A DNA stretch of 64,000 nucleotides from contig NZ_MBQD01000021.1 of the NCBI RefSeq assembly GCF_001693815.1, positions 124,001-188,000 on the forward strand, given 5' to 3'. The stretch is from Tessaracoccus lapidicaptus. GTDB taxonomy: Bacteria; Actinomycetota; Actinomycetes; Propionibacteriales; Propionibacteriaceae. Position 1 is the first letter of the stretch. Every line of letters begins with the position of its first letter. Positions 34,956 to 43,113 of this stretch are shown here, one piece after another. A model generated the notes under the pieces. That model worked only from the letters and a program-made list of their open reading frames with translations. It ran no database searches and was not told the origin of the DNA. The translations under genes and the position numbers were made by a program.

Positions 34956-37525
34956 CGGGCCAGGCTCTCACGGCGCCCGGCCGCGCGGAGGTCGGATCCG
35001 TGGATCCCCGCCGGCTGCGGGGATGCGCCTCCGGTCCGCCGCTGGCGGGGGGCGACCAGGTCGTTCGCCGTTCGCAGCACCGGCGCGCCAGTCAGTCTGG
35101 TGGTGAGGTGCGGCCTCGTGGACGCGACGGTGAATACCACCTCGTCGCCGGGGAGCAGCGTCACGAGCCCGCGGTCGACGGTGGCGTCCGGGTCGGCGTG
35201 GTCCACGAGCAGCGTCAGGTCCTTGGTGAGCGCGTGGGCCGTCACGGTCACCCGGTATCCCCCTGCCAGCTCCTCCGCGGTGGCGGTGACGGGATCGGCC
35301 GCGAGCTCGAGCCGCGTGTCCTCCTCGAAGTACCAGAAGGCGCGCTGACCGGATGACAGGTCGGCGACCACCAGCTCCCGACACGCGTTCTGCGACTGGG
35401 TGATGGTCGTGTCCAGCGGCACGACGAGACTGGCCCTGGGGTCGATCTGCAGCTCGATGATCTGGACAGCGAGGTGCCGCCCTTCGACGTCGATGCGCCG
35501 TACGGTCGCCGTCGAGGTCCAAGGCTCGTCCGACTCGTTGTGCAGCGTGAGGCTGAGTCCGCCGTCGCGTGGCTGGATGCTGCAGAGTCGGTCGGCGAAC
35601 GCCTCGCGCAACGCGAACCACAAGGGCTTGCGGCGTCCGAGAGAGTCGACGGCAGACCAGGACACGACCGGCCAGCAGTCGTTGAGCTGCCACACGATGG
35701 ACCCGGTGTTGAACGGGGCGAGCGAACGGAAGTACTCGACGCCGAATCGGACGGCCCGTGCCTGGTTGAGCTGCGTGGCCCAGTGCCAGTCCACGTAGTC
35801 CGTGGGGAGTGGCAGGTGATCTCCGAGCCCTCGCTCGAGCTTGAGATTTCCCGACTCCGCCTTCTGGTGGACGAGCATCTGCGCGCCGAACGGCGAGCGA
35901 GGCTCGTCGTGGACGACGGACTCGAGGGTCGCGAACGCCGGGGGCGCCTGGAACCCGAACTCGGAGACGAAGCGGGGGCGGTAGGTGCGGTAGGCGGTGT
36001 AGTCACGGCTGTTCCACACGTCCCAGATGTGCATGCACCCGTCGGAGTCCTGGTTCGGATGGAGATAGCGGTCGAAGGAGAACGGGCTGCCCTCGCTGTA
36101 GGGGACCTCGTCGGCCAGGCGTCGGACGAGCCCCGGGAACAGGTCCATGTAGTAGCCCTCCCCCCAGGTGGCCCCGTCCAGGGCGCGCCGCCAGCCCCAG
36201 TCCGCCCAGCCCCAGATGTTCTCGTTGCCGCCGTTGAGGAGCGCGAGCGACGGATGAGCGGCGAGCCTGACGATGGCCTCGGCGGCTTCCGCCTCGAACT
36301 CGTCCCAGAGCTCGGGATCCTCGGCGTAGGCGGCGCAGGCGAGCGTGAAGTCCTGCCAGACGAGCAGCCCCAGCTCATCACACAGGTCGTAGAAGTCGTC
36401 GGACTCGTAGATGCCACCGCCCCAGACGCGGATGAGGTTCATCCCCGCGTCGGTGGCGTCGTGGAGGGAGCTTGCCAGCGTCTCTCGCGTGACGCGCGGC
36501 AAGTAGGTGTCGGCGGGGATCCAGTTCGCGCCCCGGACGTAGATGGGACGGCCGTTGACCGCGACGGTGAAGCGGTTGCCGTCGGCGTCGGGCGACGTGT
36601 CGAGGGTGACGGAGCGAAAGCCGACGCGGCCGCGCCATTCGTCCAGGCAGTCGCCGTCGGCGTCGGTGAGCCGGATCCGCGCCGGGTACAGCGGCTGTTC
36701 CCCGTGGCTGCGCGGCCACCACGCCTGGGCGTCGGGCACCTCCAGGCAGACACTCGCCGCGCCGTCAGACACGGGCATGCTCACCCGGCGTCCCTCGACC
36801 TCGACGTCGAGGCTCAGCGGTGGGTGGCCGCGGTCGACTTCGACGTCCACGAGTAGCTCGCCGCCGGCGCCCGTCCAGCGCGTCCTCCGGCGCAGCTGAG
36901 TCATCCGGGCCCCGCTATGGCCCTCGAGCCGCAGTGGCCGCCAGATACCGGCGGTGACGATCTCCGGTCCCCAGTCCCACCCGAATGCGTAGGCGGGCTT
37001 GCGGATGCAGTTGAAGGGGTGCGGGTTGGAGTGCGGGCGCACGCCGAGGACCGCTTCGCGTTCCTCGGCAAAGCTGAGCGCCCCCCGGAACTCGACCCTC
37101 AGATCGTTGGTTCCGGCGCGGAGATGGTCGTGGACGGGGAACCGGTAGGAGCGATGGTGATTGCGCGCGTCGCCGACGAGTTGACCGTTGAGCCAGATCC
37201 GCGCCACCGTGTCCAGCCCCTCTGCGACGAGGTCGTGGTCGGTGTGCGAGTCGGGCTCCCAGGTGAAGCTGCGCGAGTACTCCCAGTCGGTGCGTCCGAT
37301 CCAGGTGAGTGCGGACTCGTTGTCCCCGTCATAGGGGTCGGGGATCAGGTCCGCGGCGAGCAGGTCCAGATGCACCACCCCCGGGACGGTTCCCGCGATG
37401 CCGTCGCGGAGGACGGCCTCGAGGTGGGACGGGATGGGCCCCCGCGCCGCCCGGCAGGTCCACACCCCTCCGAGGTCGTGGACGGTCGGGATGCGGCGGG
37501 ACGCCTCGTGAGGTGAGATGTGCAC
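34952..37525 (-). CDS. GH2 beta-mannosidase
   Basis: 857 aa, cytoplasmic. The N-terminal sugar-binding domain includes WEYSRSFTWEPDS and KPAYAFGWDWGPEIVTAGIW, typical of beta-mannosidases. The catalytic barrel has acid/base Glu435 in NGGNENIWGW and nucleophile Glu522 in FVSEFGFQAPP. It should remove mannose from the non-reducing end of beta-mannosides. GTG at 37525 has GGAG 8 bases upstream; no in-frame ATG with a better site exists, and the open frame reaching 38710 is a shadow of the divergent lacI. First gene of a two-gene operon. Confidence 0.9.
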   Translation of the reverse strand: MHISPHEASRRIPTVHDLGGVWTCRAARGPIPSHLEAVLRDGIAGTVPGVVHLDLLAADLIPDPYDGDNESALTWIGRTDWEYSRSFTWEPDSHTDHDLVAEGLDTVARIWLNGQLVGDARNHHRSYRFPVHDHLRAGTNDLRVEFRGALSFAEEREAVLGVRPHSNPHPFNCIRKPAYAFGWDWGPEIVTAGIWRPLRLEGHSGARMTQLRRRTRWTGAGGELLVDVEVDRGHPPLSLDVEVEGRRVSMPVSDGAASVCLEVPDAQAWWPRSHGEQPLYPARIRLTDADGDCLDEWRGRVGFRSVTLDTSPDADGNRFTVAVNGRPIYVRGANWIPADTYLPRVTRETLASSLHDATDAGMNLIRVWGGGIYESDDFYDLCDELGLLVWQDFTLACAAYAEDPELWDEFEAEAAEAIVRLAAHPSLALLNGGNENIWGWADWGWRRALDGATWGEGYYMDLFPGLVRRLADEVPYSEGSPFSFDRYLHPNQDSDGCMHIWDVWNSRDYTAYRTYRPRFVSEFGFQAPPAFATLESVVHDEPRSPFGAQMLVHQKAESGNLKLERGLGDHLPLPTDYVDWHWATQLNQARAVRFGVEYFRSLAPFNTGSIVWQLNDCWPVVSWSAVDSLGRRKPLWFALREAFADRLCSIQPRDGGLSLTLHNESDEPWTSTATVRRIDVEGRHLAVQIIELQIDPRASLVVPLDTTITQSQNACRELVVADLSSGQRAFWYFEEDTRLELAADPVTATAEELAGGYRVTVTAHALTKDLTLLVDHADPDATVDRGLVTLLPGDEVVFTVASTRPHLTTRLTGAPVLRTANDLVAPRQRRTGGASPQPAGIHGSDLRAAGRRESLAR

Positions 37526-37619
37526 GGACAAGACTCCGATGGTGAATCGTGGGATTGTTCTGAGGCCGGCCAGGCCCGAACGATCCCGCGGCTGACCATA
37601 CGCGACCTTGGGACGCCTG

Positions 37620-37631
37620 TAAAGCGGTTTA
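37620..37631. promoter_or_regulatory. LacI-type operator at the mannosidase/lacI promoters
   Basis: TAAAGCGGTTTA with central CG, between the mannosidase start (37525) and the lacI start (37667). Matches the sites at 38709 and 45762. Confidence 0.75.
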
Positions 37632-37666
37632 GCACATCTCCGCACTCCGGCCGATAGGCTCTGTGC

Positions 37667-38707
37667 ATGAACCACCCCTCGGAGCCCTCCGCCAGGCGAC
37701 TCACCATCGCCGAGATCGCCGCACGGGCCAAGGTCTCCCCCACTGCAGTCTCGTTCGCCCTCAACGGCAAGCCGGGCATCTCGCCGGAGACGCGTGACCG
37801 GATCCTGGAGGTGGTGAGGCAGTCGAACTGGCGCCCCAACTACGCCGCCCAGGCGCTCTCGATGTCCAAGGCCGGCGTGATCGGGGTCGTCACGATTCGG
37901 CAGCCGGGTCAGCCGTTGTGGTCCGCGAGCTTCGGCGGCCACTTCCTCGCCGGCGTCCAGGCGGCACTGGCGGAGAGAGGCGTGCTCCTCATCCTTCACA
38001 CGGTGGATTCGCTGGCCGACGAGTCGGCCCTGTACGAGCGATGGATGAGCGAGCGCCGGGTGGACGGCGTTCTGGTCATCAACCCCCACGTCGACGACCC
38101 CCGACTGCGCGAACTCGAGCGCGTCGGCCTCCCCGCGGTCATCGTCGGCGACACCAGGGACCGCTCGCCGCTGGCATGCGTGTGGACCGACGACGAGGCC
38201 GCGGCGGAGCGCGCCGTGGGCTACCTGGCCGAGCTCGGACACACGCACATCGCACGCATCGGCGGCGACCTCGACCTGCTGCACTACGCCATCCGCGAGC
38301 GGGCCTTCATGGCCGCGGCCCGCCGCGCCGGCGTGCGGATGAGCGCCGAGACCATCGACGCCGACGCCGGGGCCGCCGACGCGGTGGCCCTCCTCGCCGA
38401 TCGGGCGGGCAACCCGCTGACCGCCGTCATCGTGGAGGACCTGGAGTTCGCGGTCCACCTCACCGGCGCCTTGATCAGCCGCGGCATCAGGGTCCCGCAG
38501 GACGTCTCGGTCCTCGCGTGGGACGACGGTCCCGCGGCGACGCTGGTGACCCCCACGCTCACGTCTCTGTCGCGTGACATCGCCGCCTACGGCAGCCTCG
38601 CCGCCCAGGAACTCCTCGATCTCATCGGCGGCGCGGCCCCCCGTGCAACCCAGGGGACCACCACGGATCTCATCGTCCGGGAGAGCACATCCACGGCCAG
38701 GGGTTGA
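37667..38707 (+). CDS. LacI-family regulator of the mannoside locus
   Basis: 346 aa. Helix-turn-helix at about residues 11-32 (RLTIAEIAARAKVSPTAVSF), hinge AAQALSMSKAGVIGVV, then the ligand-binding domain ending in the usual LIVRES. It is divergent from the beta-mannosidase and upstream of the ABC importer. Similar palindromes occur at all three promoters of the locus. It is therefore the probable local repressor, relieved by a manno-oligosaccharide or mannose derivative (inference). Confidence 0.9.
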   Translation: MNHPSEPSARRLTIAEIAARAKVSPTAVSFALNGKPGISPETRDRILEVVRQSNWRPNYAAQALSMSKAGVIGVVTIRQPGQPLWSASFGGHFLAGVQAALAERGVLLILHTVDSLADESALYERWMSERRVDGVLVINPHVDDPRLRELERVGLPAVIVGDTRDRSPLACVWTDDEAAAERAVGYLAELGHTHIARIGGDLDLLHYAIRERAFMAAARRAGVRMSAETIDADAGAADAVALLADRAGNPLTAVIVEDLEFAVHLTGALISRGIRVPQDVSVLAWDDGPAATLVTPTLTSLSRDIAAYGSLAAQELLDLIGGAAPRATQGTTTDLIVRESTSTARG

Positions 38708-38708
38708 C

Positions 38709-38724
38709 ACTAAAGCCCTTTAGT
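38709..38724. promoter_or_regulatory. LacI-type operator before the ABC importer
   Basis: ACTAAAG and CTTTAGT half-sites separated by CC, 70 bases before the binding-protein start. A TTGAC sequence overlaps its left edge. Confidence 0.75.
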
Positions 38725-38793
38725 TGTTGACTGGTCTCACCGGCCAGGTCTGAGCACTCCCATCCACTCAACGTCGAGAGATTCGAGGACACA

Positions 38794-40113
38794 ATGCGTG
38801 CATCATTGCGGCGCCACATGGCTGCCACCGCGGGCGGGATCATGGCTCTGAGCCTGTTCGCCTCCTGCTCCCCCGCCGAAACCCCCAGCGGCGGCGCCGC
38901 CGCCGGGTCCAGCGGCTCCGCGTCGGCCACCGCCGAGGAGCTCGGCGGCACCCTGGCCCTCGCCACCACCAGCGACATCGGCCCCAAGCTCTTCATCGAG
39001 GACTTCCAGGAGGAGACGGGCGTCACAGTCAACGGCACCTACGCCGAGGCCGGCGCGCTGGGCGAACAGCTGCGGATCCAGATCACCTCGGGCACAGCCC
39101 CGGACCTCTTCCGCTCCGCTCCTGGGTACGCCGCCCCGTCCTCCGTGCTGAATCTGGCCGAGGAGGGCGCCCTGATGGACCTGTCGGACCAGCCCTGGGC
39201 CGCGAACGTCCCCGAGTCGTTCTCGCGCCTCCAGCAACTGGACGGCAAGACCTACGCCTTCCCCACCTACGGTCAGGCGATCCTCGCGTTCTACAACAAA
39301 GCCGTGTTCGAGGAGGTCGGCGTTGAGCCGCCGACCACGTGGAGCGAGTTCATCGACGTGCTGGACCAGTTGAAGGCTGCCGGCAAGGTGCCCCTGGCGC
39401 TCGGCCTCGCCGACAACTACGTCATCCAGTTCCTGCCTTACGCGCTGTCGGCGACGCTCGTCAACGGCCTCGAGCCCGACTTCTACGACCAGCTCGAGGC
39501 CGGCGAGACGTCGTTCGCCGAGTCCGCGGGCTGGCGCGCCACGTTCGAGCAGTTCCTCGGCCTCATCGAGGACGGCTACACCACGCCCAGCCCCCTGGGC
39601 ATGCCCGGCGATCCCGCGATGCAGTCCGTCGGCAACGGCGAGGCGGCCATCGTCGTGATGCCTTCGGCAGCCTCGCCGGTCCTGGCCGGATTCATGGAGG
39701 GCGGCGCCGACCAGATGGGCTCGTTCGCCATCCCGGCCACCGACAGCGCCGACGAGACGCACATTCCCTTCACGCCGGACTTCCTCGTGGTCAACGCCAA
39801 GGCCGAGAACCCGGACGCGGCGCTGGCGTTCCTGGAGTACATCTCCGAGCCGGAGCGCACCGCCGCCTGGGCTGCCGAAGTCGGCGCGATCCCGGCCCTC
39901 ACGAACGCCGAGCCGCTGGACAACCCGCTCAACCAGACCGTGCAGCCGTTCCTCGATGAGGGCCGCACCACGCCGTTCGCCAACCACGTGTGGCCTGGCG
40001 GGCAGGTGGCCACCGCGCTCATGGAGGTCGGCCAGCAGGCCGTCGAAGGCTCGAAGACCGTCGACGATCTCCTGCAGGCGCTCGACGCGGCATACCAGGA
40101 GAGCATGTCGTGA
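38794..40113 (+). CDS. Sugar ABC transporter substrate-binding lipoprotein
   Basis: 439 aa. Signal peptide with lipobox FASC (Cys25), followed by a Ser/Gly/Ala-rich linker and a family 1 solute-binding domain (ALGEQLRIQITSGTAPDLF; YGQAILAFYNKAVFEEVG). It captures a sugar or oligosaccharide outside the membrane. The stop overlaps the first permease (GTGA). Position in the locus suggests manno-oligosaccharides. Confidence 0.92.
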   Translation: MRASLRRHMAATAGGIMALSLFASCSPAETPSGGAAAGSSGSASATAEELGGTLALATTSDIGPKLFIEDFQEETGVTVNGTYAEAGALGEQLRIQITSGTAPDLFRSAPGYAAPSSVLNLAEEGALMDLSDQPWAANVPESFSRLQQLDGKTYAFPTYGQAILAFYNKAVFEEVGVEPPTTWSEFIDVLDQLKAAGKVPLALGLADNYVIQFLPYALSATLVNGLEPDFYDQLEAGETSFAESAGWRATFEQFLGLIEDGYTTPSPLGMPGDPAMQSVGNGEAAIVVMPSAASPVLAGFMEGGADQMGSFAIPATDSADETHIPFTPDFLVVNAKAENPDAALAFLEYISEPERTAAWAAEVGAIPALTNAEPLDNPLNQTVQPFLDEGRTTPFANHVWPGGQVATALMEVGQQAVEGSKTVDDLLQALDAAYQESMS

Positions 40114-41051
40114 GCATCGCTCTCGCCGAGAGGGGGTCTGCGATCCCGCAGGCCCCCTCGCCGGCCGCGCCGGGCCGGCGGCGCCGCGGCGCGCGGCTCG
40201 TCCCCCAGTGGTTCCTCCTCCCGGCCCTCGCCCTGTACGCGATCGTGGTGCTGTACCCCTCGGTCGCCGGCGGCTGGTACGCCTTCACCGACTGGAAGGG
40301 TGGCGCTGAGGCCAACTGGATCGGCCTCGACAACTTCCGCGAGCTCATGGCCGATCAGGCCGCCGTCGCCTCGCTGCGCAACACGCTCACCATCGCCGTG
40401 ACGCTGACCGTCGCGCAGTCCGGGCTCGGCCTGCTCCTGGCGCTGGCCCTGAACTCCGCCATCCGGGCCCGGAACCTCCTGAGGACCCTGTTCTTCGCCC
40501 CGATGATGATGCCGCCGGTCATCGTCGGCCTGCTGTGGCAGTACATCTACACGCCCGACGGCCCCCTCGACACCGCCATGGGCGCCCTGGGCATGGACGG
40601 GCTGATCCAGAGCTGGCTCGGCAACTCCCAGCTCGCGCTGTGGGCCATCATCGCCAGCGTCATCTGGCACCACGTCGGCATGTCGATGGTCATCTTCCTC
40701 GCCGGACTCCAGGGAATCCCCGACGAACTGTACGAGTCCGCCGCACTCGACGGGGCGAGCACCCTGCAGCGCTTCTGGTTCGTCACCCGCCCCCTGCTCG
40801 GCCAGGCCACGACCATCGCCACCGCCCTCACCATGACGTCGTCCCTCAAGCTCTTCGACCAGGTCTTCGTCATGACCGGTGGCGGGCCCGGTGTCTCCAC
40901 GCAGACCCTCTCGCTCATCATGTACCGGGAGGCGTTCGTCTACGGCGAGTACGGGTATGGGTCAGCGATCGCCCTCGTCCTGACGATGATCGTCGCCTTC
41001 ATCGTCTTCCTCCAGATGTCCGTCACGCGGCGGGGAGAAACCGAAGCATGA
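40110..41051 (+). CDS. ABC transporter permease, MalF type
   Basis: 313 aa. About six membrane segments; the ATPase-contact loop reads ESAALDGASTLQRFWFVTRP (EAA motif). GTG at 40110 overlaps the binding-protein stop and follows CAGGAGAG. The longer frame to 39990 is rejected. Overlaps the next permease by ATGA. The ATPase is not in the locus, so a shared MsmK/MsmX-type ATPase elsewhere is likely. Confidence 0.92.
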   Translation: MSIALAERGSAIPQAPSPAAPGRRRRGARLVPQWFLLPALALYAIVVLYPSVAGGWYAFTDWKGGAEANWIGLDNFRELMADQAAVASLRNTLTIAVTLTVAQSGLGLLLALALNSAIRARNLLRTLFFAPMMMPPVIVGLLWQYIYTPDGPLDTAMGALGMDGLIQSWLGNSQLALWAIIASVIWHHVGMSMVIFLAGLQGIPDELYESAALDGASTLQRFWFVTRPLLGQATTIATALTMTSSLKLFDQVFVMTGGGPGVSTQTLSLIMYREAFVYGEYGYGSAIALVLTMIVAFIVFLQMSVTRRGETEA

Positions 41052-41941
41052 GCACCTCAACCAGCATCCCCGTTCCGCCGACGACGGCGACCCCCGTCCG
41101 CCGCCGCTCGCGGCGCCGCCCTCGCCAGGGCTACGGGCGCCCGATCCTCGAACTCGTGATGGTCCCCGTCACCATCGCGTACCTGTTTCCCCTCTACATC
41201 ATGGTCACGATGTCGTTCAAGACGACCTCGGAGATCGCGTCGTCCACCGTCGCGCCGCCCGCGTCCCTGTTCCTCGGCAACTACCAGACCGCCTGGGAGT
41301 CCGCGGACCTCGGCCGGGCGATGGTCAACAGCCTGCTCATCACCGCGGTCAGCATCACCGTCGCCGTCCTCATCGGCGCGATGGCCGCCTACGCGATCGT
41401 GCGCGGCAGCCGGCGGACCAGCACGGCGAAGCTCATGCTCTTCCTCCTCGGACTGATGATCCCGGGCCAGCTCGGAATGGTGCCGCTCTACATGCTCATG
41501 CGGGACGTCGGCCTGCTCCAGACGCACGCCTCCCTCATGATCTTCTACGTCGGCAGCCTCATGCCGATGACCGTCTTCCTCTACACAGGGTTCCTCAAGA
41601 CGCAGTCGCCCACGTACGAGGAGGCCGCCAAGATCGACGGCGCGGGCTGGTGGCGCGCGTTCTTCCACGTGGTGTTCCCCCTGCTGCGGCCGGTGACCGG
41701 CACCGTGATCATCGTCAACACGATCAACACCTGGAACGACTTCCTCACCCCGCTGCTCTACCTCGCGGGCACTGAGAACCGCACCCTCCCGGTGGCCGTG
41801 TTCTCGTTCCAGGGCGAGTTCGCCAGCGAGTGGGGCCTGATCTTCGCCGGCATGATGATCGCAGCCCTCCCCGTGCTCATCGTGTACTTCTTCCTGCAGC
41901 GCCACGTCATCCAGGGCTTCGCGGGCGGACTGAAGGGTTGA
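41048..41941 (+). CDS. ABC transporter permease, MalG type
   Basis: 297 aa, six membrane segments after a basic N-terminus. The EAA loop is EEAAKIDGAGWWRAFFHVVF. The ending HVIQGFAGGLKG is typical of MalG-type sugar permeases. Pairs with the MalF-type permease upstream; its stop overlaps the esterase start (TTGA). Confidence 0.92.
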   Translation: MSTSTSIPVPPTTATPVRRRSRRRPRQGYGRPILELVMVPVTIAYLFPLYIMVTMSFKTTSEIASSTVAPPASLFLGNYQTAWESADLGRAMVNSLLITAVSITVAVLIGAMAAYAIVRGSRRTSTAKLMLFLLGLMIPGQLGMVPLYMLMRDVGLLQTHASLMIFYVGSLMPMTVFLYTGFLKTQSPTYEEAAKIDGAGWWRAFFHVVFPLLRPVTGTVIIVNTINTWNDFLTPLLYLAGTENRTLPVAVFSFQGEFASEWGLIFAGMMIAALPVLIVYFFLQRHVIQGFAGGLKG

Positions 41942-43056
41942 GCCTGTCCGATGAGGTGCCGGGCGGCTGGCTGCCGCTCGGCAGCAACACCCACCTCCCC
42001 GTCCGCGTCGGTCCACCGTTCAACGCGGCCCGTGCGGCGGGTGTGACCACCCGGCTTCACCACCCCCTGACCGGAGCGCCGCGGACACTGCGGCTCGTCT
42101 TCGCCAACTGGATGAACGACGGCGGCCGCGATGCACCCGGTCCCAACGCCCTCACCCTCGGAGTCACCGTGGAGTCGGCAGGCGACCCCCGTGCGGTCCG
42201 CTTCGCAGGCCTCCCCGAGGTGACCCTGATGCCCGGCCAAGCGCTGGTGTCCGACCCGCTCGATCTCGGCGCCGCCGCCGACGCGATCACGACCACGACG
42301 CGCGTCCGCCCCACGTCAGGTGACCACGTCCCGCTCGGGCCGGAGGCCGACACCACAGCGGGCGAATCCGTCCAGGCCCTCCTCCCCGACGGGACCCGCG
42401 ACGTCCTGCGCCATGGCTTCGGCCCCTGCCAGATCCTCGGCGTCCCCACCCAGGACCACCACCCAGAACACGTCCTCGTCGTCGGCGACTCGAACGCCGT
42501 CGGCTTCGGCGACCAGCACGGCAGCGCCGAACACCTCGGATGGGTTCGGCGACTGTTCGACGGCCGCCGCCTCGCCGTCAACGCGTCCACGAGCGGAGCG
42601 ACGGCCGCCGCGGCCCTCGCCGAGGGGCCCTCGCTTCGGCGCGCCCAGCTGTCGGCGGCTGCCGCGCCCGGGTTGGCCGTCGTCGCGCTCGGCACCAACG
42701 ACCTCCAGCGAGGCGGCGACCTCGCCGCGGTGCAGGCTGCCCTGCAGTCCCTGTGGCGTGTCCTCAGCGACGAGGGATGGCGCATCGCGGCGGTCACCGT
42801 CCCGCCCGTCACGGAGTCCAGCGACGCCTGGGTGACGGTCGACTCGCAGGCCCCCACTCCCGGCCACCGGGAGCGAGTGGCCCTCAACGAGTGGCTCCGC
42901 CGCCGCCCGGACCCTGTCGACGAGGTGTGGGACCTCGCCGAGGTCGTGGCCGCCGGTTCCACGCGGTGGAGACCGGGCATGACGCACGACGGCGTGCACC
43001 TCAGCCCCCAGGGACACGCGGCGGTCGCTCACAGGTTCGCCGATCGCTTCCGCTGA
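41938..43056 (+). CDS. SGNH/GDSL hydrolase, probable carbohydrate esterase
   Basis: 372 aa from a TTG start that overlaps the permease stop. The C-terminal half has the SGNH blocks: VVGDSNAVGFGDQ (Ser185), ALGTNDLQRGG and the Asp351/His354 pair in DGVHLS. The N-terminal half (about 170 residues) is a beta-rich accessory domain. No signal peptide, so it acts inside the cell, perhaps deacetylating imported oligosaccharides. Last gene of the importer operon. Confidence 0.85.
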   Translation: MSLSDEVPGGWLPLGSNTHLPVRVGPPFNAARAAGVTTRLHHPLTGAPRTLRLVFANWMNDGGRDAPGPNALTLGVTVESAGDPRAVRFAGLPEVTLMPGQALVSDPLDLGAAADAITTTTRVRPTSGDHVPLGPEADTTAGESVQALLPDGTRDVLRHGFGPCQILGVPTQDHHPEHVLVVGDSNAVGFGDQHGSAEHLGWVRRLFDGRRLAVNASTSGATAAAALAEGPSLRRAQLSAAAAPGLAVVALGTNDLQRGGDLAAVQAALQSLWRVLSDEGWRIAAVTVPPVTESSDAWVTVDSQAPTPGHRERVALNEWLRRRPDPVDEVWDLAEVVAAGSTRWRPGMTHDGVHLSPQGHAAVAHRFADRFR

Positions 43057-43069
43057 GAGCGAGCACACG

Positions 43070-43105
43070 CGAGGGCCGGCCGGGTTGATCCCCGGCCGGC
43101 CCTCG
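43070..43105. terminator. Bidirectional terminator
   Basis: A 15-bp stem (CGAGGGCCGGCCGGG and complement) with a short loop, between the esterase end and the convergent GH5-like gene end. Confidence 0.85.
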
Positions 43106-43113
43106 GTCCCTGG

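Noticed and set aside
37526-38710. N-terminal extension of the mannosidase frame
   Set aside because: Lies opposite the LacI gene; lacks protein-like composition; the family start fits 37525.
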